Origin: an uncultured Lachnospiraceae bacterium
GTDB taxonomy: Bacteria; Bacillota; Clostridia; Lachnospirales; Lachnospiraceae
DNA length: 64,000 nucleotides
Direction: 5' to 3'
Assembly: GCA_934330725.1 (NCBI GenBank)
Contig: CAKRGM010000006.1
Coordinates: 1-64,000, forward strand
Below are positions 24,088 to 33,282 of the stretch, one piece after another. Both the position numbers and the translations under genes were made by a program. Numbering within the stretch: the first letter of the stretch is position 1; every line of letters begins with the position of its first letter. Under the pieces are notes generated by a model. It saw only the letters and a list, made by a program, of their open reading frames with translations, did not search any database and was not told where the DNA came from.

Positions 24088-24116
24088 TTGAGAATTCTCT
24101 TAAAAGATAGTAGAAT
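24088..24116 (+). promoter_or_regulatory. Promoter for pyrBI, abutting the trpS promoter
   Basis: TTGAGA at 24088-24093, 17-nt spacer, TAGAAT at 24111-24116. Its -35 box touches the divergent trpS -35 box with no gap. Confidence 0.6.
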
Positions 24117-24166
24117 AGGTAACGATAGAAATTTACAATAATTATATAAGTCGAGGAGGAACGTTA

Positions 24167-25081
24167 ATGAAACATTTACTAAGTCCGCTTGACCTTAGCA
24201 TCACAGAAATAAATGATTTACTTGATTTAGCTAAGGATATCGAAAAGGATCCTAAAAAATACAGCCACAAATGTGACGGAAAGAAACTGGCAACACTGTT
24301 TTATGAGCCAAGTACAAGAACACGTTTAAGTTTTGAAGCAGCAATGATTAATCTTGGCGGCTCTGTTCTCGGATTTTCATCAGCTAATTCCAGTTCTGCA
24401 TCAAAGGGTGAAAGCGTATCTGATACAATCCGTGTAATTTCATGTTATGCTGATATATGCGCAATGCGTCATCCTAAAGAAGGAGCTCCAATGGTAGCAG
24501 CAAGCAAGTCAGGAATACCTGTTATCAATGCAGGCGATGGCGGACACCAGCATCCGACACAGACACTTACAGATTTAATGACAATCAGACAGCTGCGTGG
24601 TTCTCTTGACAATTTCACCATCGGTCTTTGCGGTGATCTTAAATTCGGTCGTACAGTCCATTCTCTTATCAATTCTCTTATCCGTTATAAAAATGTTAAA
24701 TTTATCCTTATATCACCAAAGGAATTACGTGTTCCTGATTATATCCGCGAAGATGTATTAAAAGATAACAATGTTGAATTTGAAGAAGTTGAAAAGCTTG
24801 AAGATGTTATGCCAAAACTCGACATACTTTATATGACCCGTGTACAAAGGGAACGTTTCTTCAGCGAAGACGAATACTTAAGAATGAAGGACTTCTATAT
24901 TCTGGATAAAGATAAAATGAAGTATGCAAAGAAGGACATGTATATCCTGCATCCACTTCCTCGTGTAAATGAAATATCTGTAGAGCTTGATGACGACCCG
25001 AGAGCTGCATATTTCAAACAGGTGCAATATGGCGTTTACGTCAGAATGGCACTTATACTTACACTGCTCGGACTTAATTAA
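24167..25081 (+). CDS. pyrB: Aspartate carbamoyltransferase catalytic subunit
   Basis: Condenses carbamoyl phosphate with aspartate in pyrimidine synthesis. The 304-aa protein carries the carbamoyl-phosphate motif YEPSTRTRLSFE near residue 46, GDGGHQHPTQTL, FGRTVHSL, and the C-terminal LHPLPRVNEI. AGGAGG precedes the ATG. The gene is followed by pyrI, so the enzyme should form the regulated dodecamer. No PyrR-type attenuator or pyr leader terminator was seen in the short 5' UTR. Confidence 0.96.
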   Translation: MKHLLSPLDLSITEINDLLDLAKDIEKDPKKYSHKCDGKKLATLFYEPSTRTRLSFEAAMINLGGSVLGFSSANSSSASKGESVSDTIRVISCYADICAMRHPKEGAPMVAASKSGIPVINAGDGGHQHPTQTLTDLMTIRQLRGSLDNFTIGLCGDLKFGRTVHSLINSLIRYKNVKFILISPKELRVPDYIREDVLKDNNVEFEEVEKLEDVMPKLDILYMTRVQRERFFSEDEYLRMKDFYILDKDKMKYAKKDMYILHPLPRVNEISVELDDDPRAAYFKQVQYGVYVRMALILTLLGLN

Positions 25082-25175
25082 TATATTAATATAAATATAT
25101 CAGGATGGAATAATGAAAGTTAATAAATAAAAGCAATTTACTTTGTGTAATTTTTACACAAGACAGGAGGATTTG

Positions 25176-25601
25176 ATGTTAAACGTTGGACAGTTAAAAG
25201 ACGGTTTTGTTCTTGATCATATTGAAGCCGGTAAATCAATGATGATATATAAAAATCTTGGTCTGGGCAAGTTAGACTGTTGTGTTGCCATAATAAAAAA
25301 TGCCCGCAGCAATAAAATGGGCAAAAAGGATATTATCAAAATAGAAGGCGGTCTTGATCTTGTAGATTTAGATGTTCTCGGTTTTATTGATCACAATATA
25401 ACAGTAAATATTATAAAAGATGGTAAGATTGTTGAAAAGAAATCACTTTCTCTTCCAAAAGAAATCACAAATGTTATACAATGTAAAAACCCAAGGTGTA
25501 TTACATCTATTGAGCAGGAATTAGATCAGGTATTTATACTTACAGACGAAAAGAAACAGGTTTACAGATGTAGATACTGCGAAGAAAAGTTCACAAGATA
25601 A
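25176..25601 (+). CDS. pyrI: Aspartate carbamoyltransferase regulatory subunit
   Basis: A 141-aa regulatory chain that binds nucleotide effectors and tunes PyrB. The N-terminal ferredoxin-like nucleotide domain is followed by a zinc domain with CKNPRC and CRYC, four cysteines that pack against PyrB. The frame opens 33 nt earlier, but AGGAGG is 5 nt before the ATG at 25176, giving MLNVGQLKDG. The pyrBI pair implies allosteric feedback control of pyrimidine synthesis rather than the unregulated Bacillus-type enzyme. Confidence 0.95.
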   Translation: MLNVGQLKDGFVLDHIEAGKSMMIYKNLGLGKLDCCVAIIKNARSNKMGKKDIIKIEGGLDLVDLDVLGFIDHNITVNIIKDGKIVEKKSLSLPKEITNVIQCKNPRCITSIEQELDQVFILTDEKKQVYRCRYCEEKFTR

Positions 25602-25612
25602 ATAATATATGA

Positions 25613-25653
25613 AAAAGGCATCAATACGATTTAAACGTCGTACTGATGCCTTT
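25613..25653 (+). terminator. Terminator after pyrI
   Basis: AAAAAGGCATCA pairs with TGATGCCTTTTT, with an inner ACGA/TCGT pairing, and is followed by CTT. It ends pyrBI. Confidence 0.85.
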
Positions 25654-25710
25654 TTCTTACCTGAAATAATTTCACTTTATAGTAATTCATTTCATTATAG
25701 TTTATTTTGT

Positions 25711-26072
25711 GTGAGCAATACTATAAGCCGGGTTATGTATCTGATGATCATCTATCTAGGCCTGATGTTACCACCAGGCTCAATCGACCTACCTGAAAGC
25801 ACGACGGGCAGCCGTATAGCTTTCTGTTTGGTCTTTCTTCGGATGGGGTTTACATATGCCGGTATTGTTACCAATACCGCGGTGGTCTCTTAAGCCACCT
25901 TTCCACCCTTACCACAATATTTCACAGGAAATACTGTGGCGGTACATTTCTGTTGCACTATCCTTGGAGTCGCCTCCACCGGACGTTATCCGGCATCCTG
26001 CCCTTTGAAGCCCGGACTTTCCTCACCTGCGGCCTTTCGGCACCTGCAGCTGCGACCATCTGTACTACTCAC
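25711..26072 (-). ncRNA. rnpB: RNase P RNA
   Basis: On the minus strand the conserved core GAGGAAAGTCCGGGCTTC lies near the 5' end, followed by GGGCAGGATGCCGGATAACG. The AAGGGTGGAAAGGTGG segment and the 3' core AAACCCCATCCG then follow, ending in ACATAACCCGGCTTATAG. P1 can form between GTGAG at the 5' end and CTCAC at the 3' end, which defines the ends to within a few bases. The length of about 360 nt and the core arrangement fit bacterial RNase P RNA, which matures tRNA 5' ends. It lies between queA and the pyrI terminator. Confidence 0.93.
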
Positions 26073-26190
26073 ATATATGCCTTTTTAAGTAATCTATGTA
26101 ATCCCAGCCATCTATGGAATCCCTGACAGATAATCCATAAACAGCACGTCAGGTACAAACACCTTTAATCCTGACATAATTACATTATAT

Positions 26191-27222
26191 CTATTTTATA
26201 AACATTGCATCACCAAAGCTAAAGAACCTGTATTTATCCTTTACTGCTTCTTTATATGCATTCATAATATTATCTCTTCCCGCAAGCGCAGAAACCAACA
26301 TAACAAGCGTTGATTCCGGTAAATGAAAATTCGTTATAAGGCAGTCTATAGCTTTAAATCTGTAACCCGGATAAATAAATATATCAGTCCAGCCGCTGCG
26401 TGGTCTTATTGTTCCATCCTCATCTGCAATAGATTCAAGTGTTCTTGTACTTGTTGTACCTACTGCTATGATTCTGTGTCCGCTTTGTCTTGCCTTATTT
26501 ATCTTTTCTGCTGCTTCTTCTGTAACGACATAAAATTCCGAATGCATATGATGGTCAAGTATATTATCGACCTTAACCGGTCTGAATGTTCCAAGACCAA
26601 CATGAAGTGTTACCTCTGCAATATCTACACCTTTTTCTTTTATCTTTTCGAGAAGTTCTTTCGTAAAGTGAAGACCTGCTGTAGGAGCTGCAGCTGAACC
26701 CTCATGCTTTGCATAAACCGTCTGATATCTGTTTTTATCCTGAAGTTTATGCTTAATATAAGGAGGAAGCGGCATCTGTCCTAATTCATCAAGAATTTCT
26801 TCAAATATTCCATCAAATGAAAACTGGATTATTCTGTTTCCCTCTTCAACAATATCAACAATCTCTCCAACAAGCTTCCCATTTCCAAAACTTATCTGCG
26901 TTCCTATTTTCGCCTTTTTACCCGGCTTTACAAGAACCTCCCATGTGTTTTTAAGGTCATCTTTTCTATTTAAAAGTAAAACCTCTATTGCAGCACCTGT
27001 TCCGGTTTTTTCTCCAATAAGTCTTGCAGGTATTACCTTTGTATCATTAACAACAAGACAGTCTCCCGGGTTAAGATAATCAATAATATCCCGGAATATC
27101 TTATGTTCTATATTTCCTGTGTCTTTATCAAGCACCATAAGCCTTGAACTCGACCTGTCCGAAAGGGGATCCTGCGCAATCAGTTCCTCTGGAAGATCAT
27201 AATAAAAATCATGTAAATCCAT
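26191..27222 (-). CDS. queA: S-adenosylmethionine:tRNA ribosyltransferase-isomerase QueA
   Basis: Transfers and isomerises the ribosyl moiety of SAM onto preQ1-tRNA to form epoxyqueuosine. The 343-aa protein begins MDLHDFYYDLPEELIAQ and contains VNDTKVIPARLIG, PLPPYIK, AAPTAGLHFT and VGTTSTRTLES, all QueA landmarks. The frame opens at 27234, but GGTGG lies 5 nt before the ATG at 27222. No tgt or yajC follows; rnpB lies downstream instead, so the usual queA-tgt pairing is absent here. Confidence 0.95.
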   Translation of the reverse strand: MDLHDFYYDLPEELIAQDPLSDRSSSRLMVLDKDTGNIEHKIFRDIIDYLNPGDCLVVNDTKVIPARLIGEKTGTGAAIEVLLLNRKDDLKNTWEVLVKPGKKAKIGTQISFGNGKLVGEIVDIVEEGNRIIQFSFDGIFEEILDELGQMPLPPYIKHKLQDKNRYQTVYAKHEGSAAAPTAGLHFTKELLEKIKEKGVDIAEVTLHVGLGTFRPVKVDNILDHHMHSEFYVVTEEAAEKINKARQSGHRIIAVGTTSTRTLESIADEDGTIRPRSGWTDIFIYPGYRFKAIDCLITNFHLPESTLVMLVSALAGRDNIMNAYKEAVKDKYRFFSFGDAMFIK

Positions 27223-27333
27223 TCTATCCACCATTCTTTTACATATTATTCAATATACAGGACCGCAAAATATAATTACAGCTTATTTTGCAGCCTGTAT
27301 ACCGATAAAATATTAATTATTAAGCATCAGATA

Positions 27334-29766
27334 TTAAGCACGAAGCTCTACACCAATCTCTGAAAGATCTTTGATAATTGCATCCATCTTTTCCTGAATG
27401 TCCTTATCTTCAAGTGTTCTGTCCTTTGCTCTGAATGTTATTGAGAATGCTACTGACTTAAATCCGGCCTTAATCTGTGCACCTTCATATATATCAAATA
27501 AATTAAAGCTCTCCAACAGTTTTCCGGCACGCTTTTCAATTATGTTTTCAATTGTACCAACAAGCATGTCCTTTGGCATAACAATACTTATATCTCTTGA
27601 AACAGCAGGGAACTTCGCAATACCTTTATATTTAATCACGAATGAAGCATATTTTTCAATAGTTGAAAGGTCAATAACTGCTGTATAAGCACGTTCTCCA
27701 ATACCATATCTTTCAGCAATTTCCGGATGAAGTTCACCAAGATAACCTACTACCTCACCCTTGTATATTACATCAGCCTGTCTTCCAGGATGAAGGAAAG
27801 GCTTACCTGCCTGTGGATTATATTCAGGCCTTTCTTTCATTCCTACATTTTCAAGAAATTCTTCTACTACACCCTTCATAGTAAAGAAATCACCTTCACC
27901 AAATGAACCAAGTGTAAACATTACTCTTTCATCCGGAAGGTCTTCCTGCTTATTGGCTGCCGGAATATATACCTTTGCAAGTTCATATAACTTAACATTC
28001 TTATTACGTCTGTTATAGTTTGTAGCAAGTGATGTAAACATACCATTTACCGGAAGTGTTCTCATTATAGAATAATCCTCGCCTAAAGGATTAGATATAA
28101 CTACTGTATTTCTAAGCGGTGAATCCTCTGGTATATTAAGCTTGTTAAATACCTTAGGACTTTCAAATGAGTATGTCATAGCCTGTGAAAATCCGCTAAA
28201 CTGTGCTACCTGTCTTGCGATATTTTCAATTCTGTGTGCTAATGAAATCTTACCCATTGTTGTTGCACCATGAGGAAGTGTTGTAGGAATGTTGGCATAT
28301 CCGTAAAATCTTGCAACCTCCTCTGCAATATCTGCAGTTCTCTTTAAATCCTGACGGAATGTAGGAATGATAAGTTCATTATCTGACTCATCATATTCAA
28401 TCTCAAGTCTTTTGAAGTAAGACATCATGTCATCTACAGATACATCTGTTCCAAGAAGCTTATTTATTCTGTCCGGCCCAAATACTATTCTTGTCTTTTC
28501 TTTCTTAACAGGATAAATGTCAACTACTCCGCCAACAACTTCGCCTGCACCTAACTGCTCAATAAGCTGGCAAGCTCTGTCCATTGCGGCCATTGCATTT
28601 TCAGGATCAAGTCCTTTATCAAACTTACCTGCTGCATCTGTTCTTAAGCCAAGCTTCTTTGTTGTTTTTCTTATATTAGTTCCATCAAATGTTGCTGCTT
28701 CAAAAAGCATTGTCTTAACATCATCAGTAATCTTTGAATTCTCACCACCCATGATACCTGCAATACCGATTTCCTTTTCTGCATCACAGATCATAAGCAT
28801 TGAAGAATCAACATTTCTTTCAACACCATCAAGTGTTTCAAATTTTTCTCCGTCCTCAGCACGTCTTACAACAATCTTTCTTCCTGCAATTGTATCAAGA
28901 TCATAAGAATGCATAGGCTGGCCATATTCTTCCATAACATAATTAGTTATATCAACAATGTTGTTGATTGGTCTGATGCCTGATGCCTTAAGTCTGTACT
29001 GCATCCACTTTGGTGATGGTGCAAGCTTAATGTTCTTTACAACTCTTGCTGTATATCTGCTGCAAAGATCCTCAGCTTCAACATCAACACTTATATAATC
29101 ATTTACATCTTCGTCATTACCTGTTTTTGTTACCACAGGAGGATTAAACTCTGACTTAAATGTTGCTGCTGCTTCTCTTGCAATACCAATAATGCTGTAA
29201 CAGTCTACTCTGTTATTAGTAATCTCATATTCAAATGATGTGTCATGAAGTCCTAAATATTCAATCGCATCACTTCCAACTTCCGCATCATCGCCAAGAA
29301 TATATATTCCATTTTCCGGTGCATCCGGATAAAATTCTCTTGATGAGCCAAGTTCTTCGATTGAGCACATCATACCGAATGACTCAACGCCTCTTAACTT
29401 ACCCTTTTTAATCTTGATTCCGTCCTCTGGAAGTGCTCCGCCGTCATGTCCGCCTGCAACTCGTCCACCGTCTAATACTACAGGCACCTTCTGTCCCTTT
29501 GAGCCAACAACAATATTAGGTGCGCCCGTTACAATCTGTACTGTCTCATTACCGACATTCACCTGACACACTACCAGCTTATCGGCATCAGGATGCCTTT
29601 CAACTGACTCTATCTGTCCAACTACTATTTTATCAAGATTCTTATCATACTTGTCAAAACATTCTACCTTTGTTCCTGAAAGAGTCATGGCATCGCCATA
29701 CTCCTGTTCAGATATGTTCTTTATTCCCGGAACCATAGATTTGATCCAATTTAAAGATGTATTCAT
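27334..29766 (-). CDS. pheT: Phenylalanyl-tRNA synthetase beta subunit
   Basis: An 810-aa beta chain of the (alpha-beta)2 PheRS. The N-terminal EMAP-type tRNA-binding domain includes VGQIESVERHPDADKLVVCQV near residue 48. The B3/B4 editing domain lies around 210-400, followed by B5 with YGYANIPTTLPHG near 490. The C-terminal anticodon-binding FDX-ACB domain contains KFPAVSRDISIVMPKD. AAGGA precedes the ATG. It follows pheS by 33 nt, and the two form one operon. Confidence 0.96.
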   Translation of the reverse strand: MNTSLNWIKSMVPGIKNISEQEYGDAMTLSGTKVECFDKYDKNLDKIVVGQIESVERHPDADKLVVCQVNVGNETVQIVTGAPNIVVGSKGQKVPVVLDGGRVAGGHDGGALPEDGIKIKKGKLRGVESFGMMCSIEELGSSREFYPDAPENGIYILGDDAEVGSDAIEYLGLHDTSFEYEITNNRVDCYSIIGIAREAAATFKSEFNPPVVTKTGNDEDVNDYISVDVEAEDLCSRYTARVVKNIKLAPSPKWMQYRLKASGIRPINNIVDITNYVMEEYGQPMHSYDLDTIAGRKIVVRRAEDGEKFETLDGVERNVDSSMLMICDAEKEIGIAGIMGGENSKITDDVKTMLFEAATFDGTNIRKTTKKLGLRTDAAGKFDKGLDPENAMAAMDRACQLIEQLGAGEVVGGVVDIYPVKKEKTRIVFGPDRINKLLGTDVSVDDMMSYFKRLEIEYDESDNELIIPTFRQDLKRTADIAEEVARFYGYANIPTTLPHGATTMGKISLAHRIENIARQVAQFSGFSQAMTYSFESPKVFNKLNIPEDSPLRNTVVISNPLGEDYSIMRTLPVNGMFTSLATNYNRRNKNVKLYELAKVYIPAANKQEDLPDERVMFTLGSFGEGDFFTMKGVVEEFLENVGMKERPEYNPQAGKPFLHPGRQADVIYKGEVVGYLGELHPEIAERYGIGERAYTAVIDLSTIEKYASFVIKYKGIAKFPAVSRDISIVMPKDMLVGTIENIIEKRAGKLLESFNLFDIYEGAQIKAGFKSVAFSITFRAKDRTLEDKDIQEKMDAIIKDLSEIGVELRA

Positions 29767-29799
29767 GATTGTAAATCCTTTCTAATCTGTATTAATTAA

Positions 29800-30822
29800 T
29801 CAAAACTGCTTGAGGAAACGAACATCATTTTCATAAAGCAGTCTCATATCATCTATTTCATACTTAAGTAATGCGATTCTTTCAAGGCCAATACCAAATG
29901 CAAATCCTGAATATTCTTTAGGATCAATCTTACTCATCTCAAGTACATGAGGATGTACCATTCCACAGCCTAATATTTCAATCCAGCCTTCGCCTTTACA
30001 TAAACGGCAGCCCTTTCCGCCACATCTGAAACATGTTACATCCATCTCGGCGCTTGGCTCTGTAAATGGGAAATGATGTGGTCTGAACTTAACCTTCGTA
30101 TCAGGTCCAAACAGTTCTTTTGCAAACTCAGCAAGTGTTCCCTTAAGATCTGCGAAAGTAATTCCTTTATCAATTATCATACCTTCAATCTGATGAAAGC
30201 AAGGAGAATGTGTTGCATCAACTTCATCTGCCCTGTAAACACGTCCTGGTGAAATCATTCTTATAGGAAGTTTTCCTTTTTCCATCTGACGAACCTGTAC
30301 CGGAGAAGTCTGGGTTCTTAAAACAGTCTTTTCATTTATATAAAATGTATCCTGTTCATCCTTTGTTGGATGATTGGCAGGTATATTCAATGCTTCAAAA
30401 TTATAATAATCATATTCAACTTCAGGTCCTTCTACAACCTCATATCCCATACCGACAAATATACGCTCAACCTCTTCAAGTGCCACAGTGTTAGGATGGC
30501 TGTGTCCGACATTATTCTTTTTAGCAGGAAGAGTTACATCGATAACTTCGCTTTTCATCTGAAGTTCTCTCTTCTTCTTTGTAAGCTCTGCCTTTGCGTC
30601 TTCAAGAACTTTTTCAATTGCCTGACGTGTATCATTGACAATTTGTCCAACTGCCGGTCTGTCTTCCTTGGCTACATCTTTCATTCCTTTAAGGACTTCT
30701 GTAAGTTCGCCCTTCTTTCCTAAAAATGCAACCCTTATATCATTCAGTTTTTCGAGTGAATCAGTAGAATTGATTTGTGATAATGCTTTCTCTCTGATTT
30801 CCTGAAGTCGTTCTTTCATCAT
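29800..30822 (-). CDS. pheS: Phenylalanyl-tRNA synthetase alpha subunit
   Basis: Catalytic chain of PheRS, 340 aa. The N-terminal coiled-coil arm is about 1-90. The class II core follows, with motif 2 near RVYRADEVDATHSPCFHQIEG and motif 3 at FGIGLERIALLKY. CFRCGGKGCRLCKGEGW is a cysteine-rich loop that looks like a zinc knuckle and is present in many bacterial PheS proteins. GGAGG is 9 nt before the first ATG. No T-box precedes it. A minus-strand TTGACA at 30871-30876 is a possible promoter part, but no good -10 was found. Confidence 0.95.
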   Translation of the reverse strand: MMKERLQEIREKALSQINSTDSLEKLNDIRVAFLGKKGELTEVLKGMKDVAKEDRPAVGQIVNDTRQAIEKVLEDAKAELTKKKRELQMKSEVIDVTLPAKKNNVGHSHPNTVALEEVERIFVGMGYEVVEGPEVEYDYYNFEALNIPANHPTKDEQDTFYINEKTVLRTQTSPVQVRQMEKGKLPIRMISPGRVYRADEVDATHSPCFHQIEGMIIDKGITFADLKGTLAEFAKELFGPDTKVKFRPHHFPFTEPSAEMDVTCFRCGGKGCRLCKGEGWIEILGCGMVHPHVLEMSKIDPKEYSGFAFGIGLERIALLKYEIDDMRLLYENDVRFLKQF

Positions 30823-30904
30823 TTTTTTATTCCTCCAAATTAAAATCCATTCTTCATTTTAACACATGAGTGTCAATTGGCAAGCAAATTTTAATATTAA
30901 ATAT

Positions 30905-32419
30905 CTATTTTCTGTTTTTTTTCTCAAATTCATCTATTATTTCCAGCGCATCTTTTAATACATCAGGATATTTACATGTCATCCGGCTTATATTCTGCTT
31001 CGCATCTTTTATGCGTTTTTCTTCACGCTCAATCTGGCTTCTTAGCTTTTGACGCTTTTCAAGCAGTGCATGTCTTACCTCTACCATTTCATTTTTATTA
31101 AAGAGTGCCCTTACCTGTCCAAGCCAGATATGCGGATCAAAAAGTCCCAGCTTTTTAAGTTCATTTTCAAGAGATATTTCTGCATCATTTAACATAGAGG
31201 TCAGTCTGGATATCTTCTTCTGTTCTTCTTTCATTTCAATATAAGCACTGTATTTTCTGCTAAGTTCATAAGAACTTTTCACATTGAACCTGGAATATTC
31301 ATAATCAAGCACATTTGCTGCATTGATATATTTTATTTTTGTTTTATTAAGGAGTGACGTAGCCTTATTGAGTTTTATCTGCATAAGGACTACATCTCTT
31401 TGTGTTCTTTTCATAAGATAAAATAATCCAAGTGCAAGTATTGCTCCCAGTACCGCTACAATAACAAATAACATTACATTGTGCCTGTCATCAGACATTG
31501 AAAGCGCCAGTATGAAAACCGCAAAAAATATCACAAGGACCACAGCTGCAATCATAGCGAAATTTTTCATTTTAAGCTGGCGTCTTGTGAGTTCCTTTGC
31601 ATCAAGCCGCAGCCCCATCCTTTCGCCTTCAATCATATGCATATCCTGTTTTACTGTTTCATAATAAGTTTCCTGTTCCTGGATATAGTTGAGTTTTTCT
31701 GGAAATTCACTTTCATGCTCCTGCATAAGACTGTATGTATTCTTCGAAAGTCTGCTTTCACCTTTTCTGAATTTTTTCCTGTCAACCGTAATATTATCAG
31801 CTTTCTCGGCATACTCAATTATTTTGGAATGTATTTCGACCGGTGAATCTTCAATTAACTGTATATCTGAAAAATGCTGTGTAGCAATTTCATATTCTTC
31901 CATTATCATTTCAATATCTGCCGAAGCTTTCTCCATAACCTCGCACTGGCTTTTAATATACGCCTTTATTTCTTCTGAATCATATGAAGGAGTATTAACT
32001 ATCTCAAGTTCATCATTACCTGCATTAGCATTTTCTGCTCGCTTTGCATTCACACGGTTAACCTCATCAATGAGAGTTTTTGCCTGCATACTGTTTAAAA
32101 GATAATCATATTTTTCCTGCTGTATCTTTAATTTTTGTCTTTCCTCAAATATTTTTTCATCTATAATAGCAGCATCTTTTTTATCCCCGGCCTGCACTGT
32201 TCTTTCCTTTACGTCAGCCGTCTGATTTTGTTTTTTTTCTGGCTGGCTTTGTCTTTTTTCATCATGAGCATCCTGCAAAACAGTATGCTGCTGCTTTTTC
32301 ACTGTATTTATTTTCTCTTTTCCTGCAGGATGACTGTTCTCTGTCTCCAGATATACATAATTATTATTTCTGCCACTCTTTCCCTTAAGACTCTTTTTTA
32401 CGTACTTTAAAAATCCCAT
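30905..32419 (-). CDS. Coiled-coil protein with two membrane segments, unknown function
   Basis: A 504-aa protein that I do not recognise. Residues 1-80 are basic and Gln-rich, 85-285 are predicted coiled coil, and two transmembrane helices span about 287-307 and 316-336, separated by a short SDDRHN turn. A second coiled coil (about 340-420) and a Lys/Arg/Glu-rich C-terminus follow. The hairpin membrane topology puts both coiled coils in the cytoplasm. It is the last gene of the DUF5717-DUF5716-TPR run, 18 nt after the TPR gene. It could anchor that complex to the membrane, which is inference from gene order only. Confidence 0.7.
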   Translation of the reverse strand: MGFLKYVKKSLKGKSGRNNNYVYLETENSHPAGKEKINTVKKQQHTVLQDAHDEKRQSQPEKKQNQTADVKERTVQAGDKKDAAIIDEKIFEERQKLKIQQEKYDYLLNSMQAKTLIDEVNRVNAKRAENANAGNDELEIVNTPSYDSEEIKAYIKSQCEVMEKASADIEMIMEEYEIATQHFSDIQLIEDSPVEIHSKIIEYAEKADNITVDRKKFRKGESRLSKNTYSLMQEHESEFPEKLNYIQEQETYYETVKQDMHMIEGERMGLRLDAKELTRRQLKMKNFAMIAAVVLVIFFAVFILALSMSDDRHNVMLFVIVAVLGAILALGLFYLMKRTQRDVVLMQIKLNKATSLLNKTKIKYINAANVLDYEYSRFNVKSSYELSRKYSAYIEMKEEQKKISRLTSMLNDAEISLENELKKLGLFDPHIWLGQVRALFNKNEMVEVRHALLEKRQKLRSQIEREEKRIKDAKQNISRMTCKYPDVLKDALEIIDEFEKKNRK

Positions 32420-32437
32420 ATCCTCAATCCCTTAACA

Positions 32438-33259
32438 TTATGACATATATTTTTTGTAATCATTTTTCCACTTTGAAATAATCTGATTTATTTTATTATA
32501 ATACTGCTGTGCATTATCCGGGTCTTTTTCATTTTCCGCATTCATAATTTCACGATATTCATCGCTGTATCTTGCATTATCCACTGCTGTTTCAATTTTC
32601 TTTTTAAGTTCATATTCTTCCGCAGTGGTATCATCATTTTCAATAACATTTTCTCCCCTTGCAAACCGTACTGCTGCCATATAACACTTTTTTGACTCAC
32701 CATGCTGTCCTATCCTGTATGCCTCAAGAAAATATTTAGCAGCCTGCCTGTACATAAAAAGATGTGCAAATGCCGTTCCCAGATTATGATATACCTTGGC
32801 ATAAAACAGCCCTGACAAAGTATTATCAAAAGGTGCACTTATAATCTTTTGATAATTCAATATTGCCCTTGCAAAATGTCCATTTTCCATAAATATATCA
32901 GCTCTCGCCTTAAGCCGTTCATTAACATTCTGCATATTTAACGTTTCAAGTACATCCTGAAGCTTGTTTATTTCTTCATCATTATAATAATCAACGTATT
33001 TAAGCACTGTAATAACAATTACAGCCAGCGGCTCTTTTTCTTTTACCATCTTACAGAGTCTGTCTGCAAGTACAGCATCCCCTGTTTCATTTCTTATGAA
33101 CTCAAAAAGTGTATCATTAAACATTTCTGCATTTACAAGGTAAATGTTATTATAAATATAATAGCACAGTTCCTCAAGAGAATATATATTAACATCAATG
33201 CTGTCAATATGATACGGTACTTTTGCCATTTTTGATCTGCATAAAATTATTCCAGCCAT
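32438..33259 (-). CDS. TPR-like protein in the DUF5716/DUF5717 operon
   Basis: A 273-aa soluble protein of unknown function. The N-terminal half has a conserved-looking segment SIDVNIYSLEELCYYIYNN. The C-terminal half has two or three TPR-like helices, for example FARAILNYQKIISAPFDN and KVYHNLGTAFAHLFMYRQ. The frame extends to 33286, but GGAG lies 5 nt before the ATG at 33259. It begins 23 nt after the DUF5716 stop and ends 18 nt before the coiled-coil gene, so co-transcription is likely. Confidence 0.72.
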   Translation of the reverse strand: MAGIILCRSKMAKVPYHIDSIDVNIYSLEELCYYIYNNIYLVNAEMFNDTLFEFIRNETGDAVLADRLCKMVKEKEPLAVIVITVLKYVDYYNDEEINKLQDVLETLNMQNVNERLKARADIFMENGHFARAILNYQKIISAPFDNTLSGLFYAKVYHNLGTAFAHLFMYRQAAKYFLEAYRIGQHGESKKCYMAAVRFARGENVIENDDTTAEEYELKKKIETAVDNARYSDEYREIMNAENEKDPDNAQQYYNKINQIISKWKNDYKKYMS

Positions 33260-33282
33260 ATTTTCTCCATTCCACCAGTAAA

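Noticed and set aside
25602..25893. A 94-codon plus-strand frame next to pyrI
   Set aside because: It covers the pyrI terminator and the 3' half of RNase P RNA, so it is noncoding.
28517..28906. A 129-codon plus-strand frame opposite pheT
   Set aside because: Its Ser/Pro/Thr-rich product is typical of antisense reading of a bacterial coding region, and pheT is well supported on the minus strand.
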